The position numbers and the translations under genes are program-made. This document shows positions 1 to 5,931 of a stretch of DNA of 11,541 bases, in pieces. Position 1 is the stretch's first letter. The number at the start of each line of letters is the position of its first letter. The notes under the pieces were generated by a model that was not told the origin of the DNA, ran no database searches, and worked only from the letters and a program-made list of their open reading frames with translations. Origin of the DNA: CAZCBD01 sp964496755 (GTDB taxonomy: Bacteria; Bacteroidota; Ignavibacteria; Ignavibacteriales; Melioribacteraceae); the NCBI GenBank assembly GCA_964496755.1, contig CAZCBD010000080.1:1-11541 (forward strand), written 5' to 3'.

Positions 1-1
1 G

Positions 2-685
2 TTATATATAATTGATCCTTTGTCGGATTTAAAATTAAATGAATTTTGGGAAATTATGACTAATAGGGAATATGAGAAAATTATGTTTGATGCAAGTTTT
101 GATGTTCGATTGCTTAAGGAAACAAATGGGGTATCAATTAAAAATATTTTTGATTTGCAAATTGCTGCCAAAATTTCTGGTGAAGAGCATTTATCGTTAA
201 ATGATTTGCTGGTTAAATATTTAAATCTTGAGCCGAAATCAAAAAGAAAAATGCAAAAAACGAATTGGATGCAACGACCGCTTAAAGAAAAATATCTGAA
301 GTATGCTATCAATGATGTTAAATATTTGTTTGAATTAAAAGAAATTTTTTCTCATAAAATGAAGGAAAATGGTTTTGAGGAGTTATTTAGGGAATCGTGT
401 AGAAAATTAGAAGAATTAAAATTAAAAAAACATAATTACAGAAACGTAAAAGGAAGAGGGAAATTAAATAAAGATGAGATGCAAATTCTTAAGCGTCTTT
501 ACAAAATAAGAGAAAAAATTGCAAAAGAAATAGATCGTCCGGTTTTTCATTTTTTGCCCGATGCAGTATTAATTTCTTTAATACAAAACGGTAAAATGGG
601 AAACTTCTGTTGGGATGATTATTTCAAAAATTATGATAGAATAAGGAAATACGAAAAGTTAATTCGGTCGGCATTTAAAATGTAA
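2..685 (+). CDS. RNase D-like 3'-5' exonuclease with HRDC domain, 5' end missing
   Basis: This is the C-terminal 227 residues of a DEDD-family 3'-5' exoribonuclease of the RNase D type, which trims 3' ends of structured RNAs such as tRNA precursors. The frame is open to the left edge. The first visible residues (LYIIDPL) match the segment just after the Exo I motif in RNase D, so the real start and the DxE motif lie upstream; the TTG at 20 is not the start. Exo II is seen as FDASFD, with its aspartate at visible residue 34. Exo III is YAIND, with Tyr101 and Asp105, preceded by the family's W-x-x-RPL segment. An HRDC nucleic-acid-binding domain follows at about 155-225 (RLYKIREKIAKE, then FLPDAVL). 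Ending after one HRDC would make it about 280 residues, shorter than the roughly 375 of E. coli RNase D, which has two. The histidine often found in Exo II is Phe here. The family assignment is firm; the substrate is inferred. Confidence 0.88.
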   Translation, partial: LYIIDPLSDLKLNEFWEIMTNREYEKIMFDASFDVRLLKETNGVSIKNIFDLQIAAKISGEEHLSLNDLLVKYLNLEPKSKRKMQKTNWMQRPLKEKYLKYAINDVKYLFELKEIFSHKMKENGFEELFRESCRKLEELKLKKHNYRNVKGRGKLNKDEMQILKRLYKIREKIAKEIDRPVFHFLPDAVLISLIQNGKMGNFCWDDYFKNYDRIRKYEKLIRSAFKM

Positions 686-771
686 GCAATACTAGAATTG
701 TAAAAAGATTATGAATATTTATAGTTTACTGAATTTCAAAAAAATAAATCATCGTGCCGAAGAAGTCGAAA

Positions 772-797
772 GCATACTGAGCGGAGTTGAAGTATGC
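772..797. repeat. REP-like palindrome, copy 1
   Basis: A perfect 7-base stem (GCATACT at 772-778, AGTATGC at 791-797) encloses GAGCGGAGTTGA. The core CTGAGCGGAGTTGAAG is the reverse complement of the core of copy 2 apart from a few changes. The motif CTGAGCG-AGTCGAAG is of a type seen scattered between genes in many bacterial genomes. Being a dispersed repeat in this genome is an inference, since only one window is visible. Confidence 0.6.
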
Positions 798-835
798 GGG
801 GATATTTATAACCTCAAAGCAATTTTCTCACTTTC

Positions 836-868
836 TCTTCACCCTTTCGACTACGCTCAGGGTGAAGA
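836..868. repeat. REP-like palindrome, copy 2 (inverted relative to copy 1)
   Basis: A perfect 10-base stem (TCTTCACCCT at 836-845, AGGGTGAAGA at 859-868) encloses a 13-base loop. Read on the minus strand, the core is CTGAGCGTAGTCGAAAG, matching copy 1 in opposite orientation. The two copies about 60 bases apart form a head-to-head pair, as in BIME-type REP doublets mobilised by RAYT transposases. The transcript could also form a long hairpin by pairing the two copies. Confidence 0.65.
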
Positions 869-1006
869 TTTTTGCTCAGGGTTCAGACTTTAGGTTTTGT
901 GGAAAGGTATTTCAGGGTAATCCGATTATTAATTATTTGGCCGGAATAACAGGCATGTTGTTCAAATTTAAGGCTGTATTAAGAATTTATATTTACAAAA
1001 CCGCAT

Positions 1007-2617
1007 CTAACTTTTTTCTTTTTTAGGAACCGTAAAGCTAAAAGTGCTACCTATATTTTTTTTCGAGCTAACTTTAATTCTACCGCCGTTTTTATCAACC
1101 AACTCTTTGCACAGCAGCAAGCCCAAACCGGTACCTTTTTCCTGCTTTGTTCCGGGAGTGGTGTAATTTATTCCGGCATCAAAAATTTTAGGAATATCTT
1201 TTTCTTCTATTCCAATTCCGGTATCCGAAACAAAAAATTCAACAAAATCTTTTTTAGATTTTACAGACATTGAAATTTTCCCGTTTTCAGGTGTAAATTT
1301 AATCGCATTCGAAATTAAATTTCTGATAACAGTATCAATCATATTTTGGTCTGCAAAAATTAAAACCGACGGGGGAAGATTATTTTCTAATTTTATTTTT
1401 TTTGCTTTGGCAGTATCAGAAAGCAAATTTATTGTAGATTCAACAGAATCAAACATGTTAAGATATTCGGGATAAAAATCAATTGTGTCGGATTGCAATC
1501 TTGACCAATCAAGTAAATTTTCCAAAAGGTTTAAAATATTTTGAGCGGTTTTATTGATAGAAGAAACAAAACCTTTTTTTTCTGCATCACTAAATTCATC
1601 GTAGCTTTCCAAAAGCATACCGGAAATGCCAAGAAAAGTAGTGAAAGGGCTTTTAAGGTCGTGGGCAATAATTGAAAAGAATTTATCACGCGTGGCAATT
1701 GCATTTTTTAATTCATCTTCCGATTTTTTCAATTTTTGATTTGCTTGAAAAAGTTCGTATGCCTTTCTATTTAAAGCGTCTTGATTTATTTGAAGTTCAT
1801 CCATATAAGCTTTAATTGAGCGTTGTGATTTTATTGCTGCCGAAATATCGTTAAAGCTCCAAACTCTACCTGATATTTTATTTTCAATAATTTGAGGTCG
1901 TGATTTAACTTCAAAAATCTTTTCATTTTTTAATTCAATAATTGAGTAACTTTCCATTTTTTGTTGGGTTTTCAGACTTTCAATTTCGGCAATAAATTTG
2001 CCCGGTTTTTCAATTTTTTCTCTTATTACACTTATTAGATGGTCAAATTGGTTGATTTGGGATATAGTGTCAGAAAGTTCCCACATTTCAATAAAGTTAC
2101 TGTTTACGTTTGTGATTCTACCGTTGGTTGCTACTGCAATTATTCCGTCGGCAGTAGCTTCTAAAGTAGCTTCGAGTAATGAAAGAGATTTATTCAGATT
2201 TAATTTGTAATTGTTTCTTTCAATGGCGTATTTAATTGCACGTTTTAAGTAAACTTCTGAGATATCACTTTTAACGATGTAATCCTGAGCTCCTTCCGAA
2301 ACCGATTTTACCGCAAGTTTTTCATTGTCTAAGCCGGTTAAGACAATAATTGGTTTTTCGGGAAAAGTATTTTGTACTTTTTTGAAGGTATCTAAACCCG
2401 AACTATCGGGTAAGCTTAAATCAACAAAAATTAAATCGGGGTTTAATGAGTCTGAAATTTCAATAGTTTCGGAAATTCTTCTTGTGCAATTTACTTTATA
2501 AATTGCATCGATTTTTGATTTTTTGTTATGATCTGATAAAAATTCACGAAACAAAAATTCATCGTCGGGGCTATCTTCAATTAATAAAATATTAATTTGA
2601 ACATCTTTTAACGGCAT
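1007..2617 (-). CDS. Receiver-PAS-histidine kinase hybrid sensor
   Basis: A 536-residue cytoplasmic signalling protein with no membrane segment. The order is an N-terminal receiver (about 8-130), a PAS domain (about 146-260), a coiled coil (about 264-305), then HisKA and HATPase_c. In the receiver, the acidic pair is E14/D15, the phospho-acceptor Asp66 (VDLSLPD), Thr94 and Lys116. The HisKA H-box is IIAHDLKSP with His319. The ATPase shows the N box (NLISNAIKF), G1 (DTGIGI) and G2 (GTGLGL). A receiver placed before the kinase suggests that the kinase takes its input from an upstream phosphodonor, possibly the kinase encoded first in this operon. The ATG at 2617 has AGGA about six bases upstream, and only nine bases separate it from the preceding response regulator stop, so the two are co-transcribed and probably coupled. 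No DNA-binding output domain is present. Targets are unknown. Confidence 0.93.
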   Translation of the reverse strand: MPLKDVQINILLIEDSPDDEFLFREFLSDHNKKSKIDAIYKVNCTRRISETIEISDSLNPDLIFVDLSLPDSSGLDTFKKVQNTFPEKPIIVLTGLDNEKLAVKSVSEGAQDYIVKSDISEVYLKRAIKYAIERNNYKLNLNKSLSLLEATLEATADGIIAVATNGRITNVNSNFIEMWELSDTISQINQFDHLISVIREKIEKPGKFIAEIESLKTQQKMESYSIIELKNEKIFEVKSRPQIIENKISGRVWSFNDISAAIKSQRSIKAYMDELQINQDALNRKAYELFQANQKLKKSEDELKNAIATRDKFFSIIAHDLKSPFTTFLGISGMLLESYDEFSDAEKKGFVSSINKTAQNILNLLENLLDWSRLQSDTIDFYPEYLNMFDSVESTINLLSDTAKAKKIKLENNLPPSVLIFADQNMIDTVIRNLISNAIKFTPENGKISMSVKSKKDFVEFFVSDTGIGIEEKDIPKIFDAGINYTTPGTKQEKGTGLGLLLCKELVDKNGGRIKVSSKKNIGSTFSFTVPKKEKS

Positions 2618-2626
2618 TATTATCCT

Positions 2627-3070
2627 TTAAGGTTTATCGGGTAGTTTTACAATTGTAAGCCAAAAATCTTCAATGGTTTTTACAACTTTCATAAACTGAT
2701 TTAAATCAACAGGTTTTGTGATGTAACTATTAGCATTGTTTAGGTAAGCTTTATTAATATCTTCGTCAGATTGAGAGGTTGTTAAAACAACAACCGGAAT
2801 TGTTTTGTATTTTTTATCGGATTTTAATTTTTCAAGTACTTCTCGTCCGTCTATTTTGGGCAAGTTTAGATCCAATAAAATTAAATCTGGAGAAGGAGCA
2901 TTTTTAAATTCATTTTTTTTATAGACAAAATCTAGTCCTTTTTCACCGTTTTCGGCAACATGAAGATTAATATGCATTTTGGCGTCTTGCAGTACTTCTT
3001 TCATTAAGAAAATATCGTCTGAAGAATCTTCAATAAGAAGTACTTCGATTGGTTTGTTTAAAGAATCCAT
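2627..3070 (-). CDS. Stand-alone response regulator, Rcp1-like
   Basis: A 147-residue single-domain receiver that passes phosphate between kinases or acts by protein contact, since it has no output domain. The acidic pair is E14/D15, the phospho-acceptor is Asp67 in LLDLNLPKIDG, with Thr97 and Lys119 (TKP) completing the active site. The extended loop between helix 2 and strand 3 and the C-terminal helix VVKTIEDFW are typical of the Rcp1 family, which usually partners phytochrome-type kinases of the ASHDLQEPLR class. Such a kinase is encoded immediately upstream (44-base gap). The ATG at 3070 is preceded by AAAGAGGACA, a good Shine-Dalgarno site. It is the middle gene of a three-gene operon, which supports a relay from the kinase at 3115-4551 through this protein to the hybrid kinase at 1007-2617. 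That relay order is inferred. Confidence 0.93.
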   Translation of the reverse strand: MDSLNKPIEVLLIEDSSDDIFLMKEVLQDAKMHINLHVAENGEKGLDFVYKKNEFKNAPSPDLILLDLNLPKIDGREVLEKLKSDKKYKTIPVVVLTTSQSDEDINKAYLNNANSYITKPVDLNQFMKVVKTIEDFWLTIVKLPDKP

Positions 3071-3114
3071 TGTCCTCTTTTTATATTTTGATATTTTACT
3101 AATTTACGAAAATT

Positions 3115-4551
3115 TTATTTTTTTGGAATAGAAAAATAAAATTTAGAACCTTTTCCAAATTCAGATTCCACACTAATTTTACCGTTATGACGTTCTACAA
3201 TTTTTTTGCAGATAGCCAAACCGATTCCTGTTCCGGGATATTCTTCTCGTGTATGTAATCTTTGAAAAATCATAAAAATTTTATTTACATATTGTTTTTT
3301 AATGCCAATACCATTGTCTTCCACATAAATTTCAAAGTAATTTTCTTTTTGTTTTGAATATATTTTTATTGTAGGGTATTTTGCTTCGTTAAATTTCAGA
3401 CCGTTTGCAATCAGGTTTTGAAAAAGTTGAATCATCTGCGAGGCATCGGCAAACACGATAGGTAAATTCTGAAACTCAATTTTGGCATTTCTTGATTCAA
3501 TAGTGTAATTTAGATTTTGCAAAACTTTTTTAACAATTTCAGTTAAGTTGGTTTCAGTAACTTTATCCGTATGAGTTGTAATTCTGGAAAGAGTTAAAAT
3601 ATCTTGAATTAAATTTCTCATTCTTTCGGTAGCAGATACCGCGCGTTCAATTAATTCATCGGCCTTTGCATCCATTTGCTTAAAATATCTTTTATTTAGG
3701 AGTTGGATGTATCCCGATATTGCTCGTAATGGTTCTTGCAAATCGTGCGAGGCTACATAGGCAAATTGTTCTAATTCTTTATTAGATTGTTGCAACTTTA
3801 AATTTGCAACTTTTAATTTTTTTTCGGCAATTACTCTGTTGGTAATATCCCTGTGTATTACGCTTATTGCGTATATTTGATTAGAGCCGTCATAAATTGG
3901 CGACAAGACTACTTCATCAAAAAAATCTTGATTTTCTTTGATGTATGAATCTTCAAATCGTAAAGTATTTTTAAGCTTCAAAACCTCTTGAATTTTTTCT
4001 TGTCGTTTTTTAACAATATTTTTGTTGTTGAAAATGGTTGAAATATTTTGTCCTATTACAAAATTTCTTGCAAGTTCCAAATGTTCAAGTTCTGCTTTGT
4101 TTGCATATAAATAATTACCGTTCACATCCCAAACGGCAATTCTATCGGATGTGGAATCAAAAATGGAGGCTAGTCTGTTTTCGCTGGCGCGTAAAACATC
4201 CTCGTTTATTTTTCGCCAAGAAATATCACGGGTTTCAATTAAAAAATAATTTTCATCTTTATTTTTGATAATTGTAGTTGATGCATACCAAAAACTTCCG
4301 TTTTTTCGTTTTGCTCTATATTCAAATGTTTCGTTTGCAAATTCTAAGTTAAATGTCTTTTTGAATGCCTGTGAAACTTCTTCCATTTCATCTTCATGTA
4401 TCCACGGAAATATAAATGAATTTATTTCGGTAGTAGGGAAGTATGAAATTAATTCGCAATTTTCGGATACAAAAATTCTTTCTCCTGTTTTGTCGAAAAT
4501 GCAAAATATAGATGTTGAATTATTTAGGATTAAATTAAATATTTTTTCCAA
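3115..4551 (-). CDS. PAS-PAS sensor histidine kinase, phytochrome-kinase type
   Basis: A 478-residue soluble histidine kinase and first gene of the minus-strand operon. PAS 1 covers about 5-112 (ending ETRDISWRK) and PAS 2 about 122-240 (ending HRDITNR). A short coiled coil leads to HisKA with the H-box YVASHDLQEPLR (His269), the variant shared by bacterial phytochrome kinases, but no GAF or PHY domain is present. HATPase_c shows the N box (NLIANGLKF), G1 (DNGIGI) and G2 (GTGIGL). No membrane segment is visible, so the signal is probably cytoplasmic; the PAS ligand cannot be read from the sequence. The frame has no upstream ATG before an in-frame stop at 4570-4572. The start is therefore probably the TTG at 4551, which places residue 1 right at the first PAS helix. 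The next in-frame ATG (residue 56) would cut PAS 1 in half. Confidence 0.92.
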   Translation of the reverse strand: MEKIFNLILNNSTSIFCIFDKTGERIFVSENCELISYFPTTEINSFIFPWIHEDEMEEVSQAFKKTFNLEFANETFEYRAKRKNGSFWYASTTIIKNKDENYFLIETRDISWRKINEDVLRASENRLASIFDSTSDRIAVWDVNGNYLYANKAELEHLELARNFVIGQNISTIFNNKNIVKKRQEKIQEVLKLKNTLRFEDSYIKENQDFFDEVVLSPIYDGSNQIYAISVIHRDITNRVIAEKKLKVANLKLQQSNKELEQFAYVASHDLQEPLRAISGYIQLLNKRYFKQMDAKADELIERAVSATERMRNLIQDILTLSRITTHTDKVTETNLTEIVKKVLQNLNYTIESRNAKIEFQNLPIVFADASQMIQLFQNLIANGLKFNEAKYPTIKIYSKQKENYFEIYVEDNGIGIKKQYVNKIFMIFQRLHTREEYPGTGIGLAICKKIVERHNGKISVESEFGKGSKFYFSIPKK

Positions 4552-4729
4552 TAAATTATTCCGATTGCTTTATGAAAAAATAAGATAATAAAATTCTTTG
4601 AATAAAGTAATTTAATGTTAAACAAAAGAAAATAAAATTTATTTAAATTAAATGAAAAATAAAAAAATAGAGATATGCCGAATAAAGAATATGTTCTAGT
4701 TATTAAAAATTAATTGAAAGAGGAAAAAT

Positions 4730-4756
4730 AAACAGCACTTTAGTAAAGTGCTGTTT
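4730..4756 (-). terminator. Intrinsic terminator of the 101-residue peptide gene
   Basis: A 12-base perfect stem (AAACAGCACTTT, and AAAGTGCTGTTT) has a 3-base loop. On the minus strand it is followed by a T-rich run (TTTATTTTTCC). The stop codon of the peptide gene (4740-4742) lies inside the hairpin, so transcription ends right after translation. The plus side is also followed by TTTTAAT, but no plus-strand gene ends here. The remaining DNA up to the kinase start at 4551 is very AT-rich and probably holds the kinase operon's promoter, although no clear promoter is visible. Confidence 0.8.
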
Positions 4757-5045
4757 TAATATCATCACAAATATTACTATAGCAATGTTCGCATGTAGCA
4801 CTGCAAGTAAAATAAAAGCATGTTCCGTTACAGGATTCATCGCATGTAGCATTGCAGCTACCGTTATAACAAGAGGCATTGCAAGTGTTGTTATCACAAG
4901 TATGATCGAGGCCACTTAATTCATAACAAAACATCGGGGTTGTGTTTTGTTCTTGAGCATTTACAGTTCCTTTTTGTTGTTCTGAATTCTGAACGCTAAA
5001 GCTTTCAACTTTTAATTCATCAAAGTTTAGTTTTAATTTTTTCAT
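4740..5045 (-). CDS. Cys-rich RiPP precursor peptide (pinensin/class I lanthipeptide-like leader), copy 1
   Basis: A 101-residue peptide with a two-part design. Residues 1-28 form a leader: MKKLKLNFDELKVESF, then QKGTV at 24-28. The LNFDEL segment resembles the FNLD-type box bound by class I lanthipeptide dehydratases, and the ESF...GTV layout resembles pinensin-family leaders of Bacteroidota. Residues 40-93 form a core with 12 cysteines. Nine of these (50, 55, 59, 64, 68, 72, 76, 81, 85) directly follow Ser or Thr, spaced four or five residues apart. Lanthionine bridges between Cys and dehydrated Ser/Thr are plausible, but the modification type is inferred. There is no Sec signal peptide. 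The ATG at 5045 has GGAG eight bases upstream. The gene is a paralogue of 5366-5713, with its own leader RNA and terminator. No LanB, LanC, radical SAM enzyme, protease or transporter is in view. A metal-binding protein is the main alternative. Confidence 0.78.
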   Translation of the reverse strand: MKKLKLNFDELKVESFSVQNSEQQKGTVNAQEQNTTPMFCYELSGLDHTCDNNTCNASCYNGSCNATCDESCNGTCFYFTCSATCEHCYSNICDDIKTALY

Positions 5046-5154
5046 TGTGGAAACTCCATTAAATTTGTTAAAAAAAAATTTAAGATTTTCGGAGCTTTGT
5101 AGGTGGCGAGCACTTTAAGAAGTTAATCGGAACAAAGGTTCTAATTTTACTCGC
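5046..5154 (-). promoter_or_regulatory. Conserved 5' leader RNA of peptide gene copy 1
   Basis: The bases before this gene align with those before the paralogue (5714-5820), although the coding cores differ. Shared blocks on the minus strand include CCTTTGTTC, CGCCAC and the Shine-Dalgarno segment GGAGTTT. Two structures are possible in the RNA. One is a hairpin with CTTT loop and GAAC/GTTC stem (5130-5141). The other pairs GGAGTTT (5051-5057) with AAGCTCC (5091-5097), seven pairs including one G-U, which would hide the ribosome site. A TATTAT box on the minus strand at 5171-5176 could be the -10 element. Above about 5180, up to the hairpin ending at 5325, the DNA is AT-rich and I see nothing else in it. 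This may be a translational control element; it matches no riboswitch class I recognise. Confidence 0.5.
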
Positions 5155-5324
5155 AGTTTGGATTTGCAATATAATAAAACTTTTTTAAAAAAATATTTCT
5201 TATAATACAATTGATACTGCAAATCAAAATGTAGATATCACAATGTATATTTGTGAAACTTTTGGTCAAAATTAAATGGGTTTATAAAGGGAGTAAAAAA
5301 ATAAAATTCAATTTAAAACATATA

Positions 5325-5355
5325 GCGAAGCAATTTGTTTATGTAATTGCTTCGC
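5325..5355 (-). terminator. Hairpin terminator of the 115-residue peptide gene
   Basis: An 11-base perfect stem (GCGAAGCAATT at 5325-5335, AATTGCTTCGC at 5345-5355) with a 9-base loop lies ten bases after the stop of the upstream peptide gene. On the minus strand it is followed by TATATGTTTTAAATTG, a moderately T-rich tail. It separates the two peptide genes into independent transcription units, although the broken T-run could allow some read-through. Confidence 0.68.
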
Positions 5356-5365
5356 ATAAAAATAA

Positions 5366-5713
5366 TTAACGTTTATCAATAGGATCGCAAATATACGGAT
5401 CTGTATTCGGGCATGGTCCACAACTAGGGGTATTTGTATAGCAATTTCCATCGCAAGAATAGTTGCAAGTTCTATTGCAAGAAATGTGGCATGATCCATT
5501 GCAAGATATATAACAGGTTCCATCACAAGAATAATTGCAGGTTCCAACTTGACATGATTCATCGCAAGAGTCGAAACAGGACAATTTAGTTTCACAAACT
5601 TCAGGATCAGTATAGGTCTTTTGTCCCTTTACTGTTCCTCTTGCAGTTTCGATATTTTGGATATTAAAACTTTCAACTTTCAAATCATTAAAATTAAGTT
5701 TTAATTTTTTCAT
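5366..5713 (-). CDS. Cys-rich RiPP precursor peptide (pinensin/class I lanthipeptide-like leader), copy 2
   Basis: A 115-residue paralogue of the 4740-5045 peptide. The leader MKKLKLNFNDLKVESF differs from it at only two of 16 positions, and ARGTVKG at 24-30 gives the RGTV element typical of pinensin-type leaders. The core holds 16 cysteines, 12 of them directly after Ser or Thr. From Cys59 to Cys91 the period is strictly four residues (Cys59, 63, 67, 71, 75, 79, 83, 87, 91). The repeat unit is roughly Asn/Asp/Tyr/His-x-Ser/Thr-Cys, visible in the DNA as a 12-base repeat. The tail (98-109) is Pro-rich with three more Cys. The ATG at 5713 has a strong AAGGAG site six bases upstream. No signal peptide and no maturation enzyme are nearby. 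I am confident that it is a real gene, and fairly confident that it is a RiPP precursor. Thioether rings are the likeliest modification; a disulfide-rich or metal-binding protein is possible. Confidence 0.8.
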   Translation of the reverse strand: MKKLKLNFNDLKVESFNIQNIETARGTVKGQKTYTDPEVCETKLSCFDSCDESCQVGTCNYSCDGTCYISCNGSCHISCNRTCNYSCDGNCYTNTPSCGPCPNTDPYICDPIDKR

Positions 5714-5820
5714 GGTAAACTCCTTAAATTTATTGAATAATAAAAAAATGTTGGAGTTTAGTTTGTGGCGTGATCTTTTGAAAAAGACAATTAGGACAAA
5801 GGCCCTAAATTTTCACTGCA
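5714..5820 (-). promoter_or_regulatory. Conserved 5' leader RNA of peptide gene copy 2
   Basis: This is the counterpart of 5046-5154. On the minus strand it forms a clean hairpin with the same CTTT loop: TTAGGGC (5808-5802) and GTCCTAA (5797-5791), seven pairs including one G-U. Relative to copy 1, one stem pair changes from A-U to G-C and another from A-U to G-U, so pairing is kept. The Shine-Dalgarno region (TAAACTCC on plus, 5716-5723) has a perfect 8-base complement at 5753-5760, which would hide the ribosome site. Candidate -10 boxes on the minus strand are TATAAA (5837-5842) and TATTAT (5845-5850). The rest of the spacer to 5931 is the divergent promoter region shared with the epimerase gene. 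Confidence 0.52.
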
Positions 5821-5931
5821 TCCTCAAGTTAATAATTTTATACTATAATAACAATTTAATATATTAGTTTCATGTTAAATTATTTTCCATAATTAGTGAT
5901 TAAAAATAATTTTTTATAATATATTATGTAA

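Larger units (their letters stand above)
686..1006. other. 321-base intergenic spacer carrying REP-like palindromes
   Basis: This spacer lies between the convergent ends of the RNase D gene and the signalling operon. I see no believable gene in it. Two short open frames (711-893 and 787-1026) have no family resemblance, and one reads through the palindrome to give HPFDYAQG, a translation artefact of this repeat type. The recognisable content is the pair of related palindromes at 772-797 and 836-868. A partial third copy (GCTCAGGGTTC) starts near 874. No convincing intrinsic terminator is visible for either flanking gene, so the palindromes may serve that role. Confidence 0.6.

Noticed and set aside
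711..1026. Short open frames in the spacer after the RNase D gene
   Set aside because: They read through REP palindromes (the HPFDYAQG peptide is a repeat artefact), lack ribosome sites and match no family.
4038..4588. Plus-strand open frames inside the histidine kinase gene
   Set aside because: They lie antisense to well-conserved PAS coding sequence and show no domain or ribosome site.
4703..4915. Minus-strand open frame overlapping peptide gene copy 1
   Set aside because: It is an alternative frame of the repetitive core; the frame with leader, Shine-Dalgarno site and paralogue is the 4740-5045 one. The same holds for 5308-5595 against copy 2.
5046..5154. A known riboswitch class in the peptide gene leaders
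   Set aside because: I compared the conserved blocks with the consensus of cyclic-di-GMP-I (GEMM-I) as I remember it and found no match in the correct strand and order.
5400..5570. Possible CRISPR-like or non-coding tandem repeat array
   Set aside because: The 12-base period has no spacers and keeps one reading frame, so it is a coding repeat of the peptide core.
4740..5713. Metallothionein or ferredoxin reading of the Cys-rich peptides
   Set aside because: Cysteines are spaced four to five residues apart after Ser/Thr, not in CxC or CxxC clusters, and the conserved leader with GTV element is unexplained by metal binding. It is kept as the main alternative, not excluded.
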